Of a stretch of DNA of 64,000 nt, positions 1-12,649 are shown piece after piece. A model generated the notes under the pieces. It ran no database searches and was not told where the DNA came from. It was given only the letters and a program-made list of their open reading frames with translations. Each line of letters starts with the position of its first letter. Position 1 is the stretch's first letter. Made by a program: the position numbers and the translations under genes. Origin of the DNA: Onychostoma macrolepis (Eukaryota; Chordata; Actinopteri; Cypriniformes; Cyprinidae); the NCBI RefSeq assembly GCF_012432095.1, contig NC_081158.1, positions 18,797,297 through 18,861,296 on the forward strand, given 5' to 3'.

Positions 1-1120
1 ATGCTTATGAATTAGATTCTAAACTTATCCATTTCGTTGTGAACGCAGAGCGCTTCCAGAGAGAGCCCGCCCACCCACGCTTCTGATTGGCTGTGATATT
101 TGATTGATTCTGTCGCATCACGGTGTCGCGTCGCATCGCGTCTAGTGTGGACACCCAAATTGCTTGTCTTGTTGCGTCGTGTGTAGTTAGGTGTTATACA
201 GCATGTAAATAATTCATAAAACATAACACATATCATATTAAAATATTTAAGTTGGACCTTAATGTTACTCCAATGATAGAAGAGCATGACGCTAACTATG
301 ATTCAATTGATTAAGGGAATACATGAATATAAAATGTATTTATTGTACAAATGTACAAAATTCTTCAATTTCTATCCAAAAACACAAATAAATAAATACA
401 TTTTACAGCACACCTACTTCAAAACCACTTCACAACTCCAAAGAAAACTGGAGAGTTTTCCTTGCTCTGCCACATTTCATTTCTCAGTCAAGATCAATTC
501 ATCCCCGAATGTATTCTTATCCGATAAAAACAAATTAATTTATCAACCTGTCCTAAAATAAATGCGGTTGTCATGGTGGCGGTGACGAGCGGTGATGTGG
601 GATTTATTAAAAGCAGAGTCGGCGTCCCCTGCATTCATCTTACTGACGCAGGCATTATGACTGAGATGATAATCATAACTCTCCTGGCTTTATTGCGCTT
701 TCCTGCAGTGTGTTGCAGTGTGGGCAGCGGTGTACCGACCAGGTGTGCCGAACTCAAATAAATAATGTCTTTGTTCCTAGATATGTAAATTAATTTATTT
801 CAGGCCGCATGGTGATTAATCACCACAACCAATGTGTCCTTTCAGAGATGGATCCATTTAGATTAAAATTATTATTCATAGAAAATAAGAGGATGAGAAA
901 ATATGGATTGAACTTATATCTGCTCAAACGCAGAAGGGTTTGGATAACGTAGATGGAGTTTGACATTGATCCAGTAGTTTTCTTCAAGAATGATCATAGT
1001 TACTAGTCTGTTGACCTTCTTGTTAAACATTAATGTGACACCGGATATTAATCTCAAAAAGAAATATTGCACCAGTTAAGAGCAGTGTTTCTATGCTAAC
1101 AGAAAACATATTCACGTAAG
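1..1120. other. Unique AT-rich DNA with two GC-richer patches
   Basis: No supported gene. Positions 20-190 are GC-rich and CpG-rich and include a run of GCATCGCGTC-type words ending in TCTAGTGTGGACACC, which resembles the terminal part of a fish DNA transposon, but no matching partner end was found. Positions 560-760 are another GC-richer patch with no clear coding potential. The rest is AT-rich. The short ORFs here lack recognisable domains. Confidence 0.4.
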
Positions 1121-1126
1121 TTAGTA

Positions 1127-1613
1127 TTGTTAAGAGAATATAAAATGAATTACTGTCATGTACTCTCTCATTCCACTGACTTTCTTTTGTGGAACACAGA
1201 AAAAGGTAGATGTTTTTATAAATGTTCATACTGCTCTTTTCCCTACAATGAAAACTCCAAAAATGGCATAAAGCACCATAAAAGCAGACTAAATTTGATC
1301 AAAATTAAAATTATTATCGACTATTGTTGCCCTCTAGAACTGTCTAGAAACCCTCTAGAATCGCTCACCAATTTACAACAGCCTCAGTGGCTACAACATT
1401 ATTTTCCATTTGATTTGGCACTAATTTACTCCAGAAGTGACAATTTTGTTACCTTCAACATGGGATAGAAAATAATTTGGGGGATTTTCAGATTTTTAGC
1501 AGGAATTCAGTTTGCAACTTGGATGGAAACATAGATAATATTTTATGAGGGTGAGTAATGAGGTGAGTAAATTATGAAATTATTATTCTGGGGTGAGATA
1601 TTAATTTTAAAGA
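1127..1613. mobile_element. Diverged fragment of a common fish TTAA-type MITE
   Basis: The words CTTTTGTGGAACACAGAAAA, CATACTGCTCTTTTCCCTAC and AAAGCACCATAAAAGCAGAC are the internal part of the abundant fish MITE whose complete copies end in AAAGGGATAGTTCACCC. The segment around 1550-1600 (GGTGAGTAAATTATG...GGGGTGAG) looks like its right end. Both termini are too eroded to place exactly. Related pieces occur at about 10120-10293, 10372-10490, 34203-34290 and 43943-44340. Family recognition is from memory. Confidence 0.5.
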
Positions 1614-1737
1614 ACATTTTGAGGCTCTGAAGTGTGTTTGGATATGTTCCTGTAGTTTTTTATTTCTATTTTTACCAAAACATTGATATAGTTACATTCC
1701 AATAGAGGTTGTCTGTCTTTGTTGAAAAGTTGAAGCA

Positions 1738-1755
1738 TGTGTGTGTGTGTTGTGG

Positions 1756-1796
<41 letters not shown>

Positions 1797-1800
1797 GTGT
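1738..1800. repeat. (TG)n microsatellite
   Basis: An interrupted run of TG dinucleotides, the longest part at about 1758-1793. It produces spurious Cys-Val and His-Thr ORFs on the two strands. Confidence 0.95.
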
Positions 1801-1989
1801 GTCGGACCCAGATCAACTTTCTACTCAGAAATATAAGTAAACATAGTGCTTCTGTGTGTGTATATGTGATTTGTTTCCCTTTAACACAACCGGACATCAG
1901 GCCCAGATGTGGAAGGGATTGAAATGTAAAATCGCCGATGCATACCTACACTTCCATCACAGTGGTATTTGTGTGTGTGTGTGCCCAAG

Positions 1990-3940
1990 TGTATGTTTAC
2001 GTTTCAAGGATGTCAGGAAATAAATTGAATTTCCCATGATTTCTTTGTAAGCAGATATAAAGATAAAAGAGCACACATGCACATTCACTGACCTTACAGT
2101 AATAACTAATTTTCACCTGTACTAATAGATGTATAAAATATTTATAAATAAATAAATATTACTAAAACAGTAGAATCATGAAATTACAAATACATACATA
2201 ATTGAGTCAAAACGTGTTCTAAAGTTCAGCTAAATGCATTAAATATAGATTTCAATTTCAATCCATTTTCATATAATTGCAATTTACATGCATTTAAGTG
2301 TACTAAAACATTACACTGCATGTGTGTGTGTAACAGTGTGAGAAAGGTTTCAGTTGTACAGTCAGTGCTAATATAATGCGTGTGTGTAGGAGTGCATGTT
2401 GAAGGTGGGGGAAGGAAAAGTGTTAAAAGTGCAAGATCTTCTGATCTTTAGTAATTATAAGAGGCAATGAGTTTAATTCATTAACGCAAGATCATCCTCT
2501 TTCGTTTATTTCTGACCCTTTTGTTTCACTGTCCTCTGAGACGCCCATCCATACCTCTTTTCGTTCCTTTTCTCGCTTGTTTTTAACGTTAAACTGAAAT
2601 GAGTACGATCGTTATCTGTGGCCTAATTGCGAGCTAATTATGTGTAGGAATTCTCACGTGGCTCAAGCAAAGGCGGCAAGTCCAGAAGTAAAAAACGTGT
2701 GTAGTTTTGTGAAGTTTGTGTGTGAATGTGTGCATTTTTGAGTAGGTGAAAGAGAGAATAGCATGCGTGAAATCCTAGAAGCTAATGCTAACACGTGAAT
2801 GGAAATGCTAGTTATGTGTCAGAATGCAATTTCTAACGCAATGAGAGTATGTATTCTTTTTGCTGTCGCATGGGATGCTATAGTGTCCATGCTGATAGCA
2901 TCAGATAGTACTACGATGATATTTTGATGTTTGTCATGATACTGTATGATTATCATATGCATGGTATACATACAACGCTGCTCCAAAAAGGTATAAAGAA
3001 TACCATGAAACCATTGTGGTACTGTAAAAATAAACATGGTAATGAAATTATATTAAGGCTTAAGCAAATTAAGAATCTTGTTCCACATATTTAACTTGTG
3101 TATATATTTCACAAATGTTTCTGTTTAACTTTATTTACATATAAAAAATAAATAAATAAATAAATAAAAATCAGGCAATTTGTATACAGTTTTACAGATT
3201 GTACAGATCTCACTTAGAATGTGTCCCAGGCACATTTTAACCTGGAATTAAAAGGTTAAATAAAGGACTAATACAAATGTGTTATATTTTGCTTAAACAA
3301 AAGTGAACCTGTTTCAGGACCATTATTATTATTTTATTATTATTATTATTAATAGTAGTAGTAGTATTTTTATTGATTTATTATAATGATGATGATTAAA
3401 ATTGTTTTGATTTATTTATTTATTGCGTAACAATTTTTAATGTGGTTCTTTTCATGCAAATAAAGTTTTACTTCACAAACATTTGAAGAGTTAATTTGCC
3501 AAAACGGATAACTCAATTTTTAACAATTTTCAAAAATCATGTTTTTTCATTTTGCTTTTCAATTAATCTCAGTCAAACTGAAGTTGGGTTATTTTGATTA
3601 GGTAAAAAAAAAAAAAGAAAGAAAAAAACAACAGCTTACTAAAACAATAAAACACGATAAAAACATGATATAACATCATGTTTTTGCAAATAAACTCTTA
3701 ATTTATTTGTTTGTTTACTTAACACTTTTTGCAACTTTTGCCTATTTTTGTTTTTAAATGATCATTACACTACAATTTCCCACAAATTATCAAGTCTCAT
3801 TACCGTAAAATGGCCATTAATATAAAATAAATTTAACATAGTTATTAGTTTGCACTACAGTAGTGAGAATGATAATGCCAAATGCATAAATGTCATGAAA
3901 ATAATGCCACAATACAAAATAATCGTAATTGCTCAATAAA
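1990..3940. other. AT-rich intergenic or intronic DNA
   Basis: No gene seen. A denser patch at about 2440-2760 holds GTTTAATTCATTAACG and GAGCTAATTATGTG, homeodomain-like cores in otherwise unique sequence, so it is a weak candidate for conserved regulatory DNA. 3130-3440 is low-complexity (AAAT)n, (ATT)n and (GTA)n sequence. 3605-3635 is A-rich. Confidence 0.4.
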
Positions 3941-4034
3941 AAATAGGCTTGATTTTCTTTAAAATCTCTCATCTCTTTCTTTCAATTTCTGGGCGACATT
4001 TGACCCGGACATCATCATCATCACCTTGTGTTTT

Positions 4035-4760
4035 TTTTTTTTTTTTTGGGACTGTTGTCTATTATGTACAGTGTACAGTGTGTTGCATAAGTTGCAGTGT
4101 ATTCAGATTGCAAGGTCAGATATGGTTGAGTTCCTCTCTTAGTGTGTGTGCATGCATTTGTCCCTCTGTTTTTCCGCAGTGGGTTGGAAACAGGAGTTTC
4201 AGTCGTTTACTTTCCAACTCTACTTTCTCTTTCTGTTGCTTCCTCTCTTCTCACCCCTCTTTGTCCTTTTCACTCTAAATTTCCCCTCGCTGTCTGGAGG
4301 CGTGCGTGTGTGTATGGGAGACAGGTCTTTGGTAACGGTTACATAAAAGCCTCGGGTCGGCAGCGCTTTTTCAGCGTGTGACAGCAGTTGCAGCACGTTA
4401 TATATCTGTCAGGTGCACAGCAGGTGAGAGTCGACGTGGAAAGAGTGTAACCAGGGGGCGGACAGGAAGTTTAGGGATGACCACAGCTCCTGGCTAGGAG
4501 CAGACAGGGCTAAACCACATGTGTTTGAGGACGTGTTTTTTGTGGGAGGCCCAGACTTGCTTTTTGTGCTGGACAGACCAAACCACACCCAGCTCTTCTG
4601 CACGGTCTGCGGGCAGAGCTCTGTGCCTAAACTCCCCAGACTCAGTGCGGTGGAATCGTGGTACAACCGACTGCATGTGCATTTGTGCTTTTATCAGAGC
4701 CTCACCTTTTGTAGCAGTTGCAAAAACACCCACACTTGACTTTTTAACCCAACACCTGCT
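4035..4760. other. GC-richer unique segment without a supported gene
   Basis: After a T-run at about 4030-4048, the sequence to 4740 is balanced in composition and lacks repeats. It has overlapping short ORFs on both strands, none with a recognisable domain, and no convincing pair of splice sites around any of them. It may be an untranslated exon, a regulatory region or plain unique DNA. The sequence alone does not decide. Confidence 0.3.
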
Positions 4761-5138
4761 GAAGTATTTTTCTTTTTTTTTTTCTTTCTGTTGTTGGTAT
4801 ATTAACACTTATAACAATTATCACTATAAATTGTCTTAAATATATACAATATTTATTGTTCCAGTTTTGGATGCTGATTGGTCAATATGGTTACTTAATA
4901 TGGCCATACAACAATATTAAGCTGTGACTACATTTACAATATAAGGTGATTTATATCAATGTCCAATCTATGTCCGCCAGCCTTTTTTATCCATGTTGGC
5001 TTCATATTTTAGTAGTGCAACCATCAGACACCTTGACTAAATATGCATTTTTTTTTTTTTAGAGAAGTCAAATGTTTTTCATCCTTGATCAATGAACCAT
5101 GAGCACTTATTGCACTCGTACCTGTGGAACAATATTAA

Positions 5139-5752
5139 AGGATAAGTCCACTTCTAGAATAAATATTTCCTGATAATTTACTCACCCCCATGCCATCCAA
5201 GATGTTCATGTCTCTCTTTCTTCAGTCGCAAATAAATTAAGTTGGACTTCCATATAGTGGACTTCAGTGTTGGGCAACCATGTTAAGGTCCAAAATGCAG
5301 TTTCAATGCAGCTTCAAAGGGCTCTTCACGATCTCAGGAGAGGAATAAGGGTCTTATCCAGCGAAACGATCAGTCATGAAAAATGACTTTATTTTCTGAA
5401 AAAAAAATAAAAAAAATAATTAAAAAATATATATATATATATTTATGCACTTTTTAACCACAAATGCGCATCTTCACACATTACATAATCATTTTGGAAA
5501 GGTCACACACAGTTAATTCTTCGTGTTTGCACTTTTGTTTAAAAACTCCATCCCATTTTCTCTGCCAACATTAAAATCATTACACATCGTTGTTTTACCT
5601 TTTTGGTAAAATGCAATTGACTTTTTTTGCATGTTCGCTTTGTAAACACTGGGTCGGTACTTCCACCTACGTCATGCGTGACCTTTCAAATATCATGGAA
5701 TGAAGACACGCATTGCAGAGCTGATGATAGCCGAGCATTTGTGCTTAAAAAG

Positions 5753-5785
<33 letters not shown>

Positions 5786-5945
5786 GAAAATGACCGATTG
5801 TTTTGGTCATTATGCCCTTATATATGATTATGCCCTTATTTCTCGGCTGAGATCATGTAGAGCTCTTTGAAGCTGCATTGAAACTGCATGTTTGACCTTG
5901 AAATCATTGGCCAGGAAATTTTTATTCTGGAAGTGGACTTATCCT
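5139..5945. mobile_element. Complete non-autonomous DNA transposon (MITE), TTAA target duplication
   Basis: The ends AGGATAAGTCCACTTCTAGA and its inverted partner, read on the minus strand as AGGATAAGTCCACTTCCAGA, are flanked by TTAA on both sides (5135-5138 and 5946-5949). The inverted arms extend far inward: the word GCAGTTTCAATGCAGCTTC near 5298 and its complement near 5870-5890 are opposed. The arms total roughly 200 bp with indels. The middle contains (AT)n tracts at 5430-5442 and 5753-5780 and no transposase. TTAA duplication is typical of the piggyBac and Kolobok superfamilies. Which of the two applies is not resolved. Confidence 0.85.
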
Positions 5946-6159
5946 TTAAGATACTAAAGGTTTACAGACCGAGGACAGACACCAGAAGAAAGATGCCTTG
6001 GGTTACTAATCACCTGTGTGAAGATGCCATACACTTTGTTTAGGGACTCAATATTCATTTCTGTACATTTTGTAGAGTTGCACCACATAACATTTGATAA
6101 ATTGTAGTACAGTATACTTGCCTTGTCATAAAGTTTAAAAGTTAAAGAGATATTACATA

Positions 6160-7035
6160 CAGGGCTGTCGTTAGTAGGCAGAAAGGTGGTGACAATTATA
6201 AGGGCCCACGACTGTTGGGGGCCCCCGTCGATTGTAACGGGCTGTTTGGGGTCAGCGTGAAAGATGCTCAGGATAGTTGACGGACTGCCTGATAAGTCAC
6301 TGCTGTGCGTCCTCAATAAAGTTTATCATTTGCATGTATTTTTAAACCTTGCTAGTTTAAACCTTCAAGCGATTTTAAAGCATTCAAGCTCAAGAAGCAG
6401 TGAAAGAACTCAATTCGGTTTCCATGGTGAGATGCGAATTTGAACTTGTTGCATGTTCTTGATTGGTTTAAAATCGCTTGAATGTTCAAATTGGCAAGGT
6501 GAATTTGTCCGTTCAAGAGCAAGAAGACACAAAATAGAACTCGATTCTGGGCTCATGCATTGTCGGAGACACGGCTCCAAAACTTTCATTTGAAATCTCT
6601 TTTGCCTCTTCTTGCACTTGAACAGAAAAATACATACAAAATTATGCCAAAAAACCTATCTTGTTGAGTATCCTCGAAGGAAAACAGTTGAGAAAGATGT
6701 GTATCATTATTTTGGATCCATGAATTGTGTCTTTATGCGACTGTGCCTAATTTACTAGCTGCTGTCGTTGTCCTTAATGTTAATCCAAGGAAAAAAAAAA
6801 AGAGAGAAAATCACTCACTGCTTTTTTGTAGCTTTAACAAAGACTATGCAGTTTTGCATTTGTTTATTCAGTTTCTGTACCAGAACACTGACAAACTTGA
6901 AAAAAAATAAATAAATAGCATTGTTTAATTTATATCTTTATTCTATTTATTTATTTTTGCTAGCCTATTTACACAATTTCAAATAGGGCCCATGATTACA
7001 ACCTGCAGGCCCCGCATACCCCAGCTACGGCCCTG
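6160..7035. mobile_element. Complete non-autonomous hAT-like element, 8-bp target duplication
   Basis: The element begins CAGGGCTGTCGTTAG and ends with the near-complement CTACGGCCCTG. Perfect 8-bp direct repeats ATTACATA flank it at 6152-6159 and 7036-7043, the signature of hAT transposition. Subterminal GGGCCC-rich words are also inverted (AAGGGCCCACG near 6200, ATAGGGCCCATG near 6985). Length is 876 bp with no transposase ORF. Internally it carries a separate inverted pair near 6355-6490 (AAACCTTCAAGCGATTTTAA against TTAAAATCGCTTGAATGTT). Confidence 0.85.
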
Positions 7036-7043
7036 ATTACATA

Positions 7044-7663
7044 TTTTAGTGCCATTAAAACACAGTCATGAAGGTCTGCAGGGGTCCTCTCTGTTATTTA
7101 TTTATTTTATTATTTCTTATTAATCTTTTTTTTTTTTTTTTTTCCTGGATGTTGGATGCACCATGACTTTATATGAAAGGCACAATGATTGAGTGAAGAG
7201 GCTGCTCTCTGACATTGTCAGGGCTGATTTTTCAGGACTATTTCGATGATAGCACTTAATGAAGAGAGTTTGTGTATTATTTAAAAAAAAAAAAAACAAT
7301 ACCTCTGACAGCACCCATTATGCAGCACGTCCTAAATGCTTATTTAAAATAACATTTCTAATGCATTCTTAACATTTCAAAGTATGTTATAGCTATCTAC
7401 ATGCATGTAGATGGATTCCAAGCTAACAGACAAAGGTTAAATGCCACTAAACTCCTATTTTGATTTCACGGGGGTTTTTAAAACATCCATATATGAAGAA
7501 TAGCCTTACTGTATTTGAATGCATATTGGCTTTGCCATTTACTGTAATGTGTTTTTCTTACAGATGATTTTGTGTATCATTTCCTGGTGGCAGACATATG
7601 ATGTGGTGAAGTACTTCCTGAGGCCACATGTGTACGCTTTATACTGTGAGCGACGTACTTTCC

Positions 7664-7695
<32 letters not shown>

Positions 7696-9760
7696 TCCAG
7701 ACAAATTACTACGATTTTGTCGCATTTTGATGAGGCATAATTTGACCTCTTGTATCAAATGTCAGCATCAAAAGAATCTGTGGCAAATTGCACTGACAGT
7801 CCCTGCTGGAAACTTTGAGGCTGCACTGCCTCCCCGAGCTGTGTTTCTTCGTATTAAAGGAGTACATAATTCTTAGAGAGTGTCTTTGATTTTTCAGGTT
7901 TTGACATGTGAGAATATATAGATGAGGTTATTGCTCATTTAGGGAGACTGAGAGGTCAAATTAGCAGAAAAGTGAATACTGAAAATTCTTCGAATCTTTC
8001 TCATTCTGACTGGCTCAGGTTGAAAATGCCAGATCATTCAGAGAGAGTGAGAATGAGAATGTTCAACTTTTTTTTTTTTGAGTGTTTTTACCTTTTTACT
8101 TAGAAAAGCTGTTATTGTTCCCATGGTTCCATTTTATTTAATCTTGTAAAACTATCATTTACACAACAACTCATTTTATACCCCTGGCTCCATCTTAAGT
8201 CAGTGAGTATTCTTGGATATATTGAAAACCGGATAAAGCTGTTCATAAAACCAAAGCTGTGGTTGTCATTCCAGCTGGCAGCATGATAGGAAGATAATTA
8301 GTATCGAATTGAGTGTGGCAGATATATATGAATAAAGTAGAAAGTGCACTGTACATGTTGTATTTTAATACTTTCTCTGTGTGTAAAGGAAATATCAAAA
8401 TGGATTCCTCTGTACAAAGCATTTTTTATGTATGTTAGATTCACCATAATACCGAGATAAAAGGTAAGTTACTTTAGATATTATTTTATTATTATTATTT
8501 TTTTTAAATCTTATTTTTAAATATATTTAAAGGGTCTTTCTCAGGTAATGTTTCCATTAATGCCTGAACTTTTATTTTAAAATGTATTGTAAAGTTACAG
8601 TTGCAATGTGCGGGGTGTATTTAAAATAACTTTGAATTTAATTGTTTTGAAATCAATGTGAAACTTTGAAAATGCTTGATTAGAAATAGCAGAGATTATT
8701 ATTAGTTAAAAGTTATGATTTTATGACTAAAAAAAATTATGCTTTGTCTCACAGCTAAACGTATAGCTCATTAGCTATATTCTCCTAATATATTGTAGAT
8801 GTTTTGTATCTTAAATACATTTCGAAGAATACGCTTAAAATAAAAATAAAAATCCGAAAGCGTAGGTTCATCTGCACTGCATATCTTCCATGACTTCTCG
8901 TCCTGATGACGTAGATTAAATATACCTGTTTTAAATATTTCACACATACACTTGTACACCCACACACATTCTTGGCTGATTTGCTGCTAATAGCAGCGAG
9001 GCGAGATCTTTTAGGGTGCTTTGCTCAATCGCAGGAAGTCATTGTTGACCTAGTTTAGAGACATTGGTAAGAAGGCTCTGCAGGCATTGGCCTTAAAACT
9101 CATTGTGCATCACTAATTATGTGGTTGTGTTATCAATAGGCCTACTATATTAACATATATATATATTTTTTTTAAATATATAACAATGAGATAGAAATTG
9201 ACGAACTAAAAAAATAAAATAAAAAATAAAAACATTACATTTCAAAAGAAAAAAAAATAGCATAACATTTCATTTTAATTTAATAAAAACAAACAAAACA
9301 AAAAAAAACAAAACAAACCTGCACCACTGCAAAACACAATTAAAAACACAAAAATATCTAAAGCCCTTATAGAGCAAGAAAGGTTTTTTTTTTTTCTTTT
9401 TTTTGTGCTAGTGAAGCACAAAGATTCATACAGCAAACATGCCAGCACACAGAGACAGCTAAAAGCTGTGATTTTGAGGTCTCAGCAGATCTGGGCTCTA
9501 TGCATATATCAGATGTAGTGCACTGATTTTTGAGTTCAAAGACATTACGGAGAAAATAGCTGACCTGATCTAGTCCGGATCACAAAAACACGAAGAAGAG
9601 AAAAAATACGATAGACTAAACAATGTTACTCACACAACCACACATATACTGTGCCAATGAGGGAGTATCAATACATTGTCCTTCCATACTTTTACATCTC
9701 TGAATAATTAAAACATATTTTTTATTTGTATTGTTATTTATTATTTGTAATTTCATACAA
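7044..9760. other. Unique AT-rich DNA with short simple repeats
   Basis: No gene seen. Holds a T-run at 7128-7143, (GT)n at about 7664-7688, a (TAT)n tract near 8486, A-rich stretches at 9205-9320 and a T-run at 9385-9405. ORFs in this interval are short and cross the simple repeats. Confidence 0.5.
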
Positions 9761-9763
9761 ATA

Positions 9764-9880
9764 TACAAATTTCTTGTCATATTTTATTACCATTTTCTAA
9801 ACCATAGTGAATAAACTGTGATATAATGTGATAAATGTTGAAGGTGTGATTGTAATTATGGTTTGACTATATATGTATAC
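9764..9880. mobile_element. Fragment of a DNA-transposon-like repeat (same family as 54.7-55.3 kb)
   Basis: The block TGTCATATTTTATTACCATT and the following 50 bases recur, slightly changed, at about 55199-55255. Here the block ends in GGTTTGACTATATA, which is the complement of the ATACAGTCAAAC start seen at 54726. This looks like the right end of the same element. The left part is absent here. Confidence 0.5.
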
Positions 9881-9906
9881 CTTCAACATTTCTCACATTA
9901 TTTATT

Positions 9907-9907
<1 letters not shown>

Positions 9908-9941
<34 letters not shown>

Positions 9942-9954
9942 CATACATACATAC
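9908..9954. repeat. (TA)n then (CATA)n microsatellite
   Basis: Pure TA dinucleotides followed by CATA tetranucleotides. Confidence 0.95.
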
Positions 9955-10119
9955 AGTACATATACTAATCTTATCTGTATAAAGTTTAATTTTAGAACTC
10001 AATTGCAATGGCAATTGGCAAATGGCAATAAAAAAATAGCATAATAATTAATGTACGTGATATTTCAAAATTTTAAGCATTTCCATTTCTGCTTCTAAAT
10101 CCTTAGATTGGCCCCAAGA

Positions 10120-10490
10120 TTTTTCCAAACCTGTGTGAATTGTTTTCTTCTGTTGAAAACAAACAAACAAACAAAAAATATATTTTTGAAGAATGTGTGA
10201 AACCAACAGAAGAAAGAAACTCATACAGGTTTGGAACAACAAGAGGGTGATAAATTATGATATAACAACATTTTTGGGTGAGCTAACCCCTTTAACCTTA
10301 ATTTGTTTTGAATTATAACTATATATGGATATAACCATAAATGTCATATAATTTTTTTGGAGCTGACAGACATGGTTACTTATGGAAATGGGCTGTGAAT
10401 ATTCATCAAAAATTCTCTTTTCGTGTTCCTCAGAAAAAAGAAAAACAACATGCGAGTTTGGAGCGACATGAGAGTGAGTAAATCTTTTTC
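10120..10490. mobile_element. Fragments of the TTAA-type fish MITE
   Basis: CATACAGGTTTGGAACAACA with AGAGGGTGATAAATTATG and TTTTTGGGTGAGCTAACCCC followed by TTTAA (to about 10293) is the right end of the AAAGGGATAGTTCACCC family. A second piece at 10410-10490 repeats the words GTGTTCCTCAGAAAAAAGAA and GACATGAGAGTGAGTAAATC. Two partial copies or one interrupted copy are possible. Confidence 0.55.
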
Positions 10491-10572
10491 ATTTGGTGAT
10501 ATCCAAATGTGTGCTGCCATTTGGTGAGTGAGGTGGTCACCCTACCCCACCCTGACCCTCTCCTCTCTGAAG

Positions 10573-10627
10573 GCCTGTCAGTCAGAGGAGGATCTCAGGT
10601 GTGCGCTGGTGTCGCCGTATCCCACAG
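10573..10627 (+). other. Weak candidate for a short host exon
   Basis: A C/T-rich tract (10538-10568) ends in AG at 10571-10572. The open stretch that follows encodes ACQSEEDLRCALVSPYPT and ends in CACAG followed by GTGAGA, a strong 5' splice-site match at 10628. The exon would be 55 nt (or 46 nt using the alternative CAG at 10579-10581), starting in phase 0 and ending in phase 1. The reading frame stays open for 124 codons (10528-10902), but the downstream part is low-complexity, including a (CA)n tract. No domain or homologue is recognised, and chance is a fair explanation. Confidence 0.2.
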
Positions 10628-11038
10628 GTGAGATGAGTATCACCGCTTTCTCCACTCAGGCATTGCGACTGACCCCAGCGCTCAGTGATCCCCCCAACAC
10701 ACACACACACACACAGAGTTGCTATCAGGGTACGTGTAAAGATGCCTCACCCCCTCCCTGCCCCACTGGGCTGCTCTCCTCGCTGCTCTTTGTCCCCGTA
10801 AATGAGCGAGAGAAACTCGAGAAACTTCCATCCGTCCTCTCTGCTCTTTCTTTTCTCTCCATGGCAGAATCTGTCCCTCTATCAGGATCTGTTTTCTATT
10901 GACCTTTTAAATCACTTTAATTCTTCTGCCCTGTTATTTAAAGCCTTTCAGCTTCAGGATTAGAAGGTTTCAGCATTTCTTTCTCAGTTTCTAATTTGAC
11001 ATTTAGTCAAGACTGTGTGGAGTTTATAGGATATATAC

Positions 11039-11040
<2 letters not shown>

Positions 11041-11070
<30 letters not shown>

Positions 11071-11072
11071 AA
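11041..11072. repeat. (TA)n microsatellite
   Basis: A run of TA dinucleotides directly left of the large nested transposon cluster. Confidence 0.9.
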
Positions 11073-12429
11073 AGTGCTGGGCAACGATTCAAATTTTTAA
11101 TCGTGATTAATCGCATGATTGTCTAATTGCATTGTTATGCAAAAAATTCAATAATGAATTCAAATATAGTGTATTGTGCACTTTTTTCATTTAAAAGTAC
11201 TGCTATATGAACAAATGTGCAATCATATTTGGTTTGCAAACACTTTAAACAAATAAGGTGCTTTTTTACAGCAGTATTCCTTTAATTTAAAGCTTATAAA
11301 TTTCAGCTTATAACATTAATGCAATCAAATTAAATATAAAACCAAAGCTTCTTGCCACTGCCAGGGCATTAACGTTTTTATAGAAAATATTTTATAGTTT
11401 GTCATAGAAAAACAAGTCCAGAGTGATCATAACATTATAACAGGTACCTTCCGAGTAGAGACCTGCATGGTTGCGGGACACAATGCAGCAGAGTGTGGCG
11501 CGGGCAACACTTGATGGGCGGTGCAGGTGTAGGCGGGTAGATACTCGTGTGTGTGGGATGCGGTAGAATAAGAGTGTACTCACACTAGGGAATCTTAACT
11601 GTGCCAGAGCGAATCTGACCCCCAAATCCCAGTTCGTTTGACTTGTGTGATCGCTCCATGCTGTGCTCGGGCACAGTTCGTTTAGCCGTCCCTGGCTCGG
11701 TTGGAAGAGGTGGGCCAGAGCTCGGTTCAGTTATATATAGATCAGTGAGTGTGAGTGCTAACCGTGCCGGAGCACGAACTTATGATATGTCCAGCATGAT
11801 TGCACATATATATTGTGAGTGTGCCATGTGTCACCGCGACCCAAATGACTCAAAATAATAAACTACAAAGTTATCAAAACAATGCACTCCACTGTGCTGA
11901 GCGAGAGCACTTCTCCTGTCTTCACATGCTATCGGAAACTTCCTGCTTCCCACTTATGAAGTCGTGATTACGAGCTTGTTGCATTCTTTTCTATTAAAAA
12001 TAACAGTGAACAGTGGTTTATGAATGTTGATGCTTAGCCTAAATAATTTTATCGGGAGCGTTCATGATGTGAGCGCTTCTGCAGTCTTAGGGTGCTTTTA
12101 CACTTGGTTCGCTTGCCTGGTCCGAACCTGAGTTCAAATGTTCCCCTCTCCCCCTGCCCCCACTGGACTGTGTTCATGTTAGTTTATTTGGGTCCGAACC
12201 GCAGTTCATTTGCGTCATCAAGCCAGCAGCTGTTTACCCCGCTGCTTAGTAATGACGGCGCAGGAGAAGGCGGCAAATTGCATAGTTACTCTCTTAATTT
12301 TTATATATTTATTAGAGGTCGACCGATGTATCGGTTTTGCCGATTAATCGGCACCGATAGTTGATTCCCGGAACTATCGTTTATCGGCAAAAATCCACGC
12401 CGATAGTTTTTCCGGGTTGTTTCCGCTGC

Positions 12430-12649
12430 TGGAGCGGCTGTGAATGGTCCGTTATCATTATACAGTGCGAGAGCCAACATATATATAGCGAGAGCGGCCT
12501 CTAGAGGCGGAAATCACTGAAAACACGTGCATTTGTTTTGACACGTGATACTGCGCGCTGCACAGAGAACACACGCTGCCTGGAGAGAGCGCAGTGCATG
12601 GACAGCGCTGACATTTCAGATGCACGTTTAAAACACAGACAGCGAAAAG
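12430..12649 (+). other. Probable 5' untranslated first exon of the hAT transposase gene
   Basis: CpG-rich sequence inside the left end of the hAT leads to AGCGAAAAG followed by GTATGT, a good 5' splice site with intron base one at 12650. The matching acceptor would be TTTATTTTCAG at 13573-13583, directly before the ATG of the BED finger. The intron would be 934 bp. The transcription start is not visible, so the left limit is only approximate. No cDNA evidence is available here. Confidence 0.4.

Noticed and set aside
1607..1922. His-Thr and Val-Cys repeat ORFs
   Set aside because: Translated (TG)n/(CA)n. The same applies to frames at 35460-35923, 57270-57623 and the window end.
4521..4739. 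72-codon ORF with FCTVCGQSS, looking slightly protein-like
   Set aside because: Overlapped by equally long frames on both strands, no domain, no clear splice sites. Left as unsupported.
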